Part shown: positions 7,562 to 15,142 of the stretch, piece by piece | Numbering within the stretch: position 1 is the first letter of the stretch | Layout: each line of letters starts with the position of its first letter | Origin: JALZDI01 sp036259355 | Lineage (GTDB): Bacteria > Actinomycetota > Actinomycetes > Propionibacteriales > Nocardioidaceae | Length of the DNA: 46,645 nucleotides | Reading direction: 5' to 3' | Assembly: GCA_036259355.1 (NCBI GenBank) | Contig: DATABY010000050.1 | Span: 1 to 46,645, forward strand | The notes under the pieces: generated by a model | The model's database searches: none | Told to the model about the DNA's origin: nothing | Seen by the model: the letters and a program-made list of their open reading frames with translations, nothing else | Program-made: the position numbers and the translations under genes

Positions 7562-9480
7562 GACTGCTGCCCAGCCGGCGCTCGGACGTCGTCGGTTTCG
7601 TCGTGCTGGCCGTCCTGCTGGCGGTCTTCCCGCTGATGGCCCCGCTGTCGTGGGTCAACGTCGGGGTCTACGCCCTGATCTACGCGATCGCGGCGATCGG
7701 CCTCACCCTGCTGATGGGGCTCGCCGGGCAGGTCAGCCTCGGCCAGGCGTCGTTCTTCGCGATCGGCGCCTACACCCAGGGGATCCTGGTGACCCGCTAC
7801 GGCTGGTCCGGGATCCCCTCGGCCGTGGTCGCGGTGCTCCTCGCCAGCCTGGCGGCGTTCGTGCTCGGGCTGGCGCTGCTGCGGCTGCGGGGGCACTACC
7901 TCGCGCTGGGCACCCTCGGGCTGGGCATCATCATCACGGTCTTCGCCACCGAGTCGGACTTCACCGGCGGGACGTCGGGCATCTTCGGCATCCCCAAGCC
8001 GGAGTTCAACGGCCGCACCTACGACGAGCCGGCCGAGTTCTTCTGGCTGCTGATCCCCGTGGTCGTCGTCGCGCTGCTCGTCGCCCGCAACATCGTGACC
8101 TCGCGCGTCGGACGGGCGCTGGGTGCGGTCAACGACTCCGAGGTGGCCGCCGAGACCCTCGGCGTGGACACGTTCCGGCTGCGGCTGCAGGTGTTCACGC
8201 TGTCCGCGGCGTACGCCGGGCTGGCCGGCGTCTTCTTCGCGCACTGGCTCGCGGTGGTCAACCCCAACGCCGCCAACTTCCCGCTCTCGGTGAAGTTCCT
8301 GCTGATCAGCGTGCTCGGCGGCCTCGGCACCGTCTGGGGTGCGGTGGTCGGCGGGTTCCTGGTCGAGTTCCTCGACGAGGGCATGAAGACGCTCATCCCG
8401 CAGCTGATCCCCGGCGCCACCGGGGAGGTGCAGCTCCTCGGGTTCGGGATCGTGCTGGTGCTGGTGATCATCCTGCTCCCCGGCGGACTGCACCAGGCCT
8501 GGTTGACGCTGTCCGGCGCGCTCGGCGGACGTGGCCGACCGGCCGCGGAGCCGCCCCCTCGGCCCGCGGCCGATGGTGCCCCGTCGCCGCCGGGCGCCGC
8601 CACCGGGCCCACTGACGAGTCACCGCTGTTCGTCCGCGACGGACGGCCCGAGCCCGGCTCCACCCTGCTGGAGGTGCGCGGGCTGACCAAGCGTTTCGGC
8701 GGCGTGGTGGCCGTCGACGACGTCGACCTCGACGTACGCGCCGGCGAGATCCTCGCGCTGATCGGCCCCAACGGCGCGGGCAAGACGACCTGCTTCAACA
8801 TGGTCTCCGGCGTGCTCACGCCCACCTCCGGGTCGGTGACCCTGGACGGGCACCGGATCGAGGGGAAGAAGCCGCACGTGTTCGCGCGGTCCCGCGCGAC
8901 GCGGACGTTCCAGAACCTGCAGGGGTTCGGCTCGGCGACCGTGCTGGGCAACGTGATGGTCGGGCGGCACCTGCGCAGCCGCTCGGGCATGCTGCGCGGC
9001 GCCCTGCTGGCTCCCGCGCGCCGCGAGGAGCGGCAGATCGCCCAGGCCGCGCTCGACACGGTCGAGCTGGTCGGGCTGCGCGACGAGGCCGCGGTGCCGG
9101 CCGCCGACCTGCCGTTCGGCCGTCAGCGGCTGATGGAGGTCGCCCGCGCGCTCGCGCTCGAACCCGACCTGCTGCTTCTCGACGAGCCGATGGCCGGGCT
9201 GTCCGCGGACGAGCGGCGTGCGCTGGCGCAGCTACTGCGGCGGCTGCGCGCCGGAGGCATGGCGATCGTGCTGGTCGAGCACGACGTCGAGGCCGTGCTC
9301 GCGCTCGCGGACCGGGTGGCGGTGCTCGACGACGGACGGCTGATCGCCCTGGGCAGCCCGGACGAGATCCGCGCCGACCCGGCCGTCATCGCCGCCTACC
9401 TCGGCGTCGACGAGCACGACACCGAGGCGGAGGACGCCGTACGCCAGATGTCCGGTGAAAGCGGCGGAGGGAGGGCCTGA
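7558..9480 (+). CDS. Fused ABC permease-ATPase (LivM-LivG)
   Basis: 640 aa, about twice the length of LivM. Residues 1-about 320 are a LivM-type permease (GLTLLMGLAGQVSLGQASFF, RGHYLALGTLGLGI, LGGLGTVWGAVVGG). A Pro/Ala-rich linker (about 323-355, PAAEPPPRPAADGAPSPPG) leads to a LivG-type ATPase (about 365-625). The ATPase has Walker A GPNGAGKTT near 403-411, a divergent signature LPFGRQRLMEVARAL, Walker B LLLLDEP near 538-544 and the H-loop in VLVEHDVEAVL. The ATPase hydrolyses ATP in the cytoplasm to drive import. Permease and ATPase are normally separate genes; fusions occur in some actinobacteria and proteobacteria. No stop or frameshift separates the halves, so the fusion appears genuine. 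It overlaps livH (ATGA) and livF (TGATG). Confidence 0.93.
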   Translation: MRLLPSRRSDVVGFVVLAVLLAVFPLMAPLSWVNVGVYALIYAIAAIGLTLLMGLAGQVSLGQASFFAIGAYTQGILVTRYGWSGIPSAVVAVLLASLAAFVLGLALLRLRGHYLALGTLGLGIIITVFATESDFTGGTSGIFGIPKPEFNGRTYDEPAEFFWLLIPVVVVALLVARNIVTSRVGRALGAVNDSEVAAETLGVDTFRLRLQVFTLSAAYAGLAGVFFAHWLAVVNPNAANFPLSVKFLLISVLGGLGTVWGAVVGGFLVEFLDEGMKTLIPQLIPGATGEVQLLGFGIVLVLVIILLPGGLHQAWLTLSGALGGRGRPAAEPPPRPAADGAPSPPGAATGPTDESPLFVRDGRPEPGSTLLEVRGLTKRFGGVVAVDDVDLDVRAGEILALIGPNGAGKTTCFNMVSGVLTPTSGSVTLDGHRIEGKKPHVFARSRATRTFQNLQGFGSATVLGNVMVGRHLRSRSGMLRGALLAPARREERQIAQAALDTVELVGLRDEAAVPAADLPFGRQRLMEVARALALEPDLLLLDEPMAGLSADERRALAQLLRRLRAGGMAIVLVEHDVEAVLALADRVAVLDDGRLIALGSPDEIRADPAVIAAYLGVDEHDTEAEDAVRQMSGESGGGRA

Positions 9481-10238
9481 TGCTGTCGATCGAGCAGCTG
9501 CACGCCGGCTACCGGCGGCTGGAGGTGCTGCACGGCGTCACGCTGTCGGTGGGTGCTGGCGACGCGGCGGACGGTGCGGCCGGCGGCGAGCTCGTCGCGG
9601 TGATCGGCGCCAACGGCGCCGGGAAGACGACGCTGCTGCGCACGGTGTCGGGGCTGCTGCGCGCGAGCGCCGGCCAGGTGCTGCTCGACGGCACCGCGAT
9701 CTCACGGCTGCCGGCGGAGAAGGTGGCCGCGGCGGGGCTGGCGCACGTACCGGAGAACCGGCTGGTGTTCCCCACGCTCAGCGTGGCGGACAACCTGCGG
9801 CTCGGCGCCTGGACCCGGCGCCGCGGCGGCTCGCGACACCGGGCGACGAGCCAGGACCAGGTGCTCGAGCTGTTCCCGCGCCTTCGTGACCGGCTGGACC
9901 AGGCCGCGGGCACGCTGTCGGGCGGGGAGCAGCAGATGCTGGCCATCGGCCGCGGCATCATGGCGCGGCCCAAGGTGCTGGTGCTCGACGAGCCCAGCGT
10001 CGGCCTGGCGCCGATGGTGGTCACCGAGATCATGCAGGCGCTGGCGCGACTGCGGGCCGAAGGCCTGACGATCCTGCTGATCGAGCAGAACGCCCGCGCC
10101 GCCTTCAAGGTGGCCGACCGCGTCTACCTGATGGACCGCGGCCGGGTGCTGCTCGAGGGCACACCGACCGAGCTGCTGGACGACGTACGCGTGCAGCACG
10201 CCTACCTCGGCGGCGGCTACACCGCCGCGACCGGATGA
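9480..10238 (+). CDS. livF: ABC transporter ATP-binding protein LivF
   Basis: 252 aa cytoplasmic ATPase of the branched-chain amino acid importer family, partner of the LivG domain encoded just upstream. The start ATG overlaps the previous stop (TGATG). Motifs are Walker A GANGAGKTT, signature LSGGEQQML, Walker B VLVLDEPSVGLAP and a switch His replaced by Gln in the usual LivF form LLIEQNARAAF. A small Gly/Ala/Asp-rich insertion (GAGDAADGAAGG) precedes Walker A. It ends the transporter part of the operon; the MBL-fold gene follows after 19 nt. Confidence 0.94.
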   Translation: MLSIEQLHAGYRRLEVLHGVTLSVGAGDAADGAAGGELVAVIGANGAGKTTLLRTVSGLLRASAGQVLLDGTAISRLPAEKVAAAGLAHVPENRLVFPTLSVADNLRLGAWTRRRGGSRHRATSQDQVLELFPRLRDRLDQAAGTLSGGEQQMLAIGRGIMARPKVLVLDEPSVGLAPMVVTEIMQALARLRAEGLTILLIEQNARAAFKVADRVYLMDRGRVLLEGTPTELLDDVRVQHAYLGGGYTAATG

Positions 10239-10257
10239 CGACGAGAGGGAGCAGGCC

Positions 10258-11220
10258 ATGAGTGCCAAACCGTTCGCCTCCTCGGCCGACCTGGCCGAGA
10301 AGACCGAGACGCTGGAGGTGCTCGCCGACGGTGTGTACGCGCTGACCGCCGAGGGCGATCCCAACGTGGGCGCCGTCGAGGGCGAGGACTTCGTCGTCGC
10401 GTTCGAGGCCCGCGCCACCCCGGTGGCAGCGCGCGACTGGCTGCAGCAGCTGCGGGAGCACACCGACAAGCCGGTGCGCTTCCTGGTGCTCAGCCACTAC
10501 CACGCGGTGCGGGTGCTGGGCGCCAGCGCCTTCGACGCCGACGTGGTCGTCGCGCACGAGAACACCCGGATGCTGGTCGCCGAGCGCGGCAAGCAGGACT
10601 GGGACTCCGAGTACGGCCGGATGCCGCGCCTGTTCAAGGAGCCGGAGTCGATCCCCGGTCTGACCTGGCCGACGGCGACCTTCACCGACCGGATGACGAT
10701 CCCGCTCGGCGGCGACCGCGGCGACCTGCTGCTGCAGTACTGCGGGCGCGGTCACACCGAGGGTGACATCGTCGCCTGGCTGCCACACCCCGGGATCCTG
10801 TTCGCCGGCGACCTGGTGGAGGCGCAGGCCGCGCTCTACACCGGCGACGCGTTCCACCGCGAGTGGGCCGCCGGCACGCTCGACGCGGTGAAGGCGTTGC
10901 GGGCGGAGGCGCTGGTCGGCGGCCGCGGCGCGGTGGTGCGCGGGCGCGACGCCGTGGACGCCGCGATCGAGCAGACCAGGGGGTTCCTGACCGGGATGCT
11001 CGACGAGGTGGGAGCGGTGCACCGCGCCGGGGGCACGCTGAAGGAGGCGTTCGAGCGCACGCACGCCGCGCTGGCGCCGCAGTTCGGGGCGTGGCCGATC
11101 TTCGAGCACTGCCTGCCGTTCAACGTGCAGCGGCTGTGGGACGAGCTCGACGGCGTCGAGCGGCCACGGATCTGGACCGCCGAGCGCGACCGCGAGGTCT
11201 GGGACGCTCTGCAGGGGTGA
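10258..11220 (+). CDS. MBL-fold hydrolase-like protein with incomplete metal motif
   Basis: 320 aa, ATG preceded by GAGGGAG. The fold is metallo-beta-lactamase-like: LSHYHAVRVLG at residues 79-89, GRGHTEGD with His166, and LFAGDLVEAQ with Asp185. The canonical HxHxDH motif is altered: His80 and His82 are kept, but the Asp-His pair is Val84-Arg85. One of the two zinc sites is therefore probably missing, so the usual dinuclear hydrolase chemistry is doubtful. A mononuclear metal site (His80, His82, His166 and/or Asp185) is possible. The C-terminus (EHCLPFNVQRLWDEL) looks conserved rather than decayed. The gene sits 5 nt before the FAD monooxygenase and probably acts on the same substrate or product. 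Reaction unknown. Confidence 0.85.
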   Translation: MSAKPFASSADLAEKTETLEVLADGVYALTAEGDPNVGAVEGEDFVVAFEARATPVAARDWLQQLREHTDKPVRFLVLSHYHAVRVLGASAFDADVVVAHENTRMLVAERGKQDWDSEYGRMPRLFKEPESIPGLTWPTATFTDRMTIPLGGDRGDLLLQYCGRGHTEGDIVAWLPHPGILFAGDLVEAQAALYTGDAFHREWAAGTLDAVKALRAEALVGGRGAVVRGRDAVDAAIEQTRGFLTGMLDEVGAVHRAGGTLKEAFERTHAALAPQFGAWPIFEHCLPFNVQRLWDELDGVERPRIWTAERDREVWDALQG

Positions 11221-11225
11221 CCGGC

Positions 11226-12869
11226 GTGAGTACGGCGACGAGCGAAGGCTTCGACCCGGTGCGGCTGCCGCCGTACACCGGCGACCCGGTCGTCATCGTC
11301 GGCAACGGCCCGGTGGGACAGACGCTGGCGCTGCTGCTCGCCCGGTGGGGCGTCGGCTCGGTCTTGCTGGACCGTCGCCCGCGGCGTGACCTGGTCGGAT
11401 CCCGCGCGATCTGCCAGCAACGCGACGTGCTCGACGTCTGGGACTCGGTGGGTGTCGGCCGGACCGTCGCCGCGGAGGGGGTGACGTGGGAGCGGGCACG
11501 GACGTTCTACCGCGAGCACGAGTTGTTCTGCCTGCAGTTCCGCGACCGCGGCAGGTCGGCGTTCCCCCCGTTCGTGAACATCTCCCAGGGTCGCACCGAG
11601 GAGCTGCTGGACGAGCAGATCGCGAAGGCCGACCTGGTCGACGTGCGCTGGGGCCACACTGTGACCGACGTCCGCGACGGTCCCGACGGGGTGGAGGTCG
11701 AGGTCGAGGCCGTGGACGGCCGGCAGGTGCTGCGGGCGCCGTACGCCGCGCTGTGCACCGGCGGGCACAGCGCGCGCCTCCGGGAGAACCTCGGCGTCGA
11801 GTTCGGTGGGCGGTCGTTCGACGACCACTTCCTGATCTGCGACATCCGCGCCGAGCTGCCGGGGTGGGAGAACGAGCGCCGGTTCTACTTCGACCCGGCG
11901 TGGAACCCCGGCCGGCAGGTGCTCATCCATCCGTGCCCGGACTCGACGTACCGGATCGACTGGCAGGTGCCGCAGGAGTTCGACCTGGGAGAGGAGGAGC
12001 GCCGCGGCGCGCTGGACGCGCGCATCCGGCGGATCATCGGCGACACCGACTACGAGATCGTGTGGAAGTCGGTGTACCGCTTCCACTCGCGCTGCGTCAG
12101 CCGGATGCGCACGGGTCACGTGCTCCTGGCCGGCGACTCCGCACACCTGATGGCGCCCTTCGGCGCGCGCGGACTCAACTCCGGCGTGGGCGACGCGGAG
12201 AACGCCGCCTGGAAGCTGGCCTTCGTGCTGCGCGGCTGGGCCGACGACCGGCTGCTGGACAGCTACGACGCCGAGCGGCTGGCCGCGGCCCGGGAGAACC
12301 TCGCGGTCACCACCGCGACCATGGACTTCCTGGTGCCGCAGAGCGAGCAGGCGTGGCAGCACCGGCGCACCACGCTGGAGCGCGCGGTCGGCAACCCGGA
12401 AGCCCCCACCATGGTGGACTCCGGGCGGCTGTCGGAGCCGTTCTGGTACGTCGACTCGCCGCTCACCACCGCCGACCCGACCCGGGAGCCGGCGACCCGG
12501 CCGCCGCGCGGCGAGGTGCCTCCTCCCGGCGTGGGCGTGCTGGTGCCGGACGGCCCGGTCGTGTACCCGGACACCGGTGAGACGACACGGCTGCGGCGGC
12601 TCTGCCGGCACGGTGCCACCGTGCTGGTCGCGGCCGAGCAGGGGCAGCCGGCCGTTGCCGCGGAGGACCTGCGGAACGCCGTGGCCGCGCCCGTACGCGT
12701 GTGCACCATGACCGACCTCTCCCCCGACGGTGCGCTGGCCGACGCGCTGGGCGCGCGTCCGGGCGAGGCGTGGGTCGTGCGCCCGGACGCGTTCGTCGCC
12801 GCGATCGTGCGCGCCCGGGACACGTCGTCGCTACGGGCCGCGGTGCAACGCGCGGTCGCCCCGGCCTGA
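11226..12869 (+). CDS. FAD-dependent monooxygenase, PheA/TfdB (aromatic hydroxylase) family
   Basis: 547 aa from GTG 11226, chosen for AGGGG 8 nt upstream; GTG 11217 is an alternative that overlaps the previous stop. The N-terminal Rossmann motif is G26-x-G28-x-x-G31 (VIVGNGPVGQTLALLLARWG), and the second FAD motif, LLAGDSAHLMAPFGARGLNS, contains Gly303-Asp304. Like related phenol, 2,4-dichlorophenol and 3-(3-hydroxyphenyl)propionate hydroxylases, it has a C-terminal thioredoxin-like tail (about 430-545). The family hydroxylates aromatic rings with NAD(P)H and O2. It is the last gene of the importer operon and ends 11 nt from the convergent permease gene. The exact aromatic substrate cannot be read from the sequence. 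Confidence 0.9.
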   Translation: MSTATSEGFDPVRLPPYTGDPVVIVGNGPVGQTLALLLARWGVGSVLLDRRPRRDLVGSRAICQQRDVLDVWDSVGVGRTVAAEGVTWERARTFYREHELFCLQFRDRGRSAFPPFVNISQGRTEELLDEQIAKADLVDVRWGHTVTDVRDGPDGVEVEVEAVDGRQVLRAPYAALCTGGHSARLRENLGVEFGGRSFDDHFLICDIRAELPGWENERRFYFDPAWNPGRQVLIHPCPDSTYRIDWQVPQEFDLGEEERRGALDARIRRIIGDTDYEIVWKSVYRFHSRCVSRMRTGHVLLAGDSAHLMAPFGARGLNSGVGDAENAAWKLAFVLRGWADDRLLDSYDAERLAAARENLAVTTATMDFLVPQSEQAWQHRRTTLERAVGNPEAPTMVDSGRLSEPFWYVDSPLTTADPTREPATRPPRGEVPPPGVGVLVPDGPVVYPDTGETTRLRRLCRHGATVLVAAEQGQPAVAAEDLRNAVAAPVRVCTMTDLSPDGALADALGARPGEAWVVRPDAFVAAIVRARDTSSLRAAVQRAVAPA

Positions 12870-12880
12870 CCTGCGAGCAG

Positions 12881-14479
12881 TCACACCAGCGTGGCTGCCA
12901 CGGTCAGGGCGCTCAGCACCGCGAGGAGCACCGCGGCCGGCAGCAGGCACATGCGCAGTATCCGGGAGAACGCCTCCGGGGCGCCAACCGTGGTGGCGCC
13001 GATCAGCACGATGACGGGAGCGAGGCTGTTGCCGACATTGCCACCGGCGGTCTGCGCGGCGACCAGAACCGACGGCTCGACCTCCATCACACCCGCGATC
13101 TGCGCCTGCAGCGGCGCAAACAACGCATTCGACGATGTCGTGGAGCCGGTCATGAACGAGCCCACGGCTCCCACGACCGGGGCGAGAGCGGGATACACGC
13201 CACCGGCGACCTCGGCGGTGCCCCGCGCGAGCAGGGAGACCATCCCGGACTCGACCAGCACGCTGGCCAGGCACGCCAGCACCACTATCGGTGCGGAGGC
13301 CTTGGGCAGCGCACGGACCCATCGCCGGAGGACCCCCACCGAGTCCAGCCCGTGCCACAGGCCCGTGAGACGGAACGTCACATATCCCAGCAGACAGGCG
13401 AGGAGGATGTAGAAGCCGGGATGGCCGAGGACCGCGACCGGGGTGTAGTCGGTCACCGGCAGGTTGCGCCAGCCGAAGCCCGTCGCGGTCCCGGGGAAGT
13501 CGGGAGACACCAGCAGGTGCGTACTCACCCAGTCACGTGACGCGGGCACCACGAAGACGGGCAGCGCAACGAGGAGCAGGTACAGGTACGGCGAGAGCAA
13601 CGCCACGGCGGTGCGTGCGGAGACGTCGAGGTGCGGTTCGTCCACCAGGACGCCGCCGTCACCGGCGGATGACTGCGCGCGGACCCTCCTGCGCGAGAGG
13701 ACGCCCACGAGGGCGACCACGCCCAGCCCCACAGCGGCTGCTGACAGCGTTGCGATGGCGGGCACCAGGAGGGCCACTCCCACCAGCGTCGCCGCCATCG
13801 GGGCTCCCGCAAGGACCAGGAGGCGGAACCCCTCGCGCAACCCGGCCAGACCGCCGTCCATCAGCAGCACCAGAGCCCCGGCCAGCAGGCAGTTCAGCGC
13901 GAGCAGCAGGGCTGACCGGCCCGCGAGAGCCGCCTGCTCGGGCCCGTCGAAGCCTGCCGTCAGCGACGCCATGTAGAACGACGAGCCCATGGAACCGAAC
14001 GTCACCGACCAGTGGTAGCCGACCAGCGGATAGACCACGGCCCGGATCGGGCTCCACCCCATCGCCACCAGCAGCGGTGCGGCGACCGCGATCGGGGTGC
14101 CGAACCCGGCGACCCCCTGGATGAACGCGGGGAAGACCCACGCGACCAGCAGAAGGTTCTCCCGGCGGCGCGGCAGGATCGAGGTGAAGATCCTGCCCAG
14201 CCGCTCGAGGCCGCCGACGGAGGCGAGCCGGAACAGCAGCAGTGCCGGCCATACGACGAGCAGGATCCACGAGCCGAGCCACACGCCCTTGCCGAGCCCG
14301 ACAGCCAACACGCCCCAGCCCGAGCGGAAGACCGTCCCGGCGAGGACGGCCGACAGTGCCAGTGCCCCCACGGCGGGGACCAGCGCGCCAAAGCGTCCCC
14401 ACAGCACCAGGGCGAAGAGCAGCGCCACCGGTGCGAAGGCGGCCAACCACAGTGCGGCATCGAGGGGCGGACCGTCCAC
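12881..14479 (-). CDS. L-lactate permease family transporter
   Basis: 532 aa, close to the usual length of LctP-family carriers, with about 13-14 membrane helices. Hallmarks are FIQGVAGFGTPIAVAAPLLV, YHWSVTFGSMGSSF and the C-terminal GSFMTGSTTSSNALFAPLQ with AAQTAGGNVGNSLAPVIVLI. The family imports L- and D-lactate or glycolate with protons. GTG 14479 lies 3 nt after the GntR stop, so it is translationally coupled to the regulator and is the last gene of the minus-strand peptide operon. In this context it may carry a 2-hydroxy or 2-oxo acid produced from, or fed in with, the imported peptide; that is inference. Confidence 0.93.
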   Translation of the reverse strand: MDGPPLDAALWLAAFAPVALLFALVLWGRFGALVPAVGALALSAVLAGTVFRSGWGVLAVGLGKGVWLGSWILLVVWPALLLFRLASVGGLERLGRIFTSILPRRRENLLLVAWVFPAFIQGVAGFGTPIAVAAPLLVAMGWSPIRAVVYPLVGYHWSVTFGSMGSSFYMASLTAGFDGPEQAALAGRSALLLALNCLLAGALVLLMDGGLAGLREGFRLLVLAGAPMAATLVGVALLVPAIATLSAAAVGLGVVALVGVLSRRRVRAQSSAGDGGVLVDEPHLDVSARTAVALLSPYLYLLLVALPVFVVPASRDWVSTHLLVSPDFPGTATGFGWRNLPVTDYTPVAVLGHPGFYILLACLLGYVTFRLTGLWHGLDSVGVLRRWVRALPKASAPIVVLACLASVLVESGMVSLLARGTAEVAGGVYPALAPVVGAVGSFMTGSTTSSNALFAPLQAQIAGVMEVEPSVLVAAQTAGGNVGNSLAPVIVLIGATTVGAPEAFSRILRMCLLPAAVLLAVLSALTVAATLV

Positions 14480-14482
14480 GGG

Positions 14483-15142
14483 TCAGGTCCGTACCTGGTC
14501 CAGGTAGGCAAGCCGTGTCGCTTCGGTGTGCAAGCGCATCATCTCGGCCGACTGCTGCTCGTCGTTGGCGCCGATGGCGTCCACGAGCGCCGTGTGCTCG
14601 TTCCACGAGTGCGGGCCCCGCTGCACCACGACCGGCGCGAAGTACCAGCGCAGCCGCTTGTCGAGCAGTCCGAGGATCTCGCCGAGCACCCGGTTCCCCG
14701 ACACGGTCACCATCTCGGCGTGGAAGCTGGAGTTCGCGCTGAGCAACGCGTCCTCGTCGCCGGTCTCGAGCGCCTCGGACCCGTCCCGCAGCAACGCCCG
14801 CAGCGACGCGACCATCTCCGGCGTCGCCCTGCGAGCCGCGAGCCGCGCGGACTCCACCTCCAGCAGGCCGCGGACGTGGAAGAACTGGTCGACCTCCTCG
14901 ACGGTCGGGTGCCGGACGTAGGCGCCTTGCCGGGGCCGGAGCTCGACCCAACCGGCCCGGCTCAACCCGTTCAGCGCCTCCCGCACCGGGTTGCGGCTGA
15001 CGCCGAGACGCTCTGCCAGGTCCCCCTCGGTCAACCGCTGTCCGGGCACGAGGACACCGTCGATGATGAGGGTCTCCAGCGCGTCGTACACCTGGTCACG
15101 CAGCGGCGGTGACTGGCTGAGCCCGGCGAACCCGTCGCTCAT
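14483..15142 (-). CDS. GntR-family (FCD) transcriptional regulator
   Basis: 219 aa. The N-terminal winged helix (about 12-75, RDQVYDALETLIIDGVLVPG, LAERLGVSRNPVREALNGLS) is followed by an all-helical FCD ligand domain (about 85-215, FFHVRGLLEVESARLAARR, FHAEMVTVSGN, HTALVDAIGANDEQQSAEMM). FCD domains bind small carboxylic acids, often through a metal held by Asp/His. ATG 15142 overlaps the gamma-glutamyltransferase stop (ATGA). The gene is inside the operon it probably controls. A palindrome with a GTATAC core in front of the binding-protein gene (22533-22542) is the likely operator. Confidence 0.93.
   Translation of the reverse strand: MSDGFAGLSQSPPLRDQVYDALETLIIDGVLVPGQRLTEGDLAERLGVSRNPVREALNGLSRAGWVELRPRQGAYVRHPTVEEVDQFFHVRGLLEVESARLAARRATPEMVASLRALLRDGSEALETGDEDALLSANSSFHAEMVTVSGNRVLGEILGLLDKRLRWYFAPVVVQRGPHSWNEHTALVDAIGANDEQQSAEMMRLHTEATRLAYLDQVRT

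Noticed and set aside
10836..12611. 591-codon minus-strand frame over the MBL and monooxygenase genes
   Set aside because: Spans the junction of two real plus-strand genes and shows no family motif.
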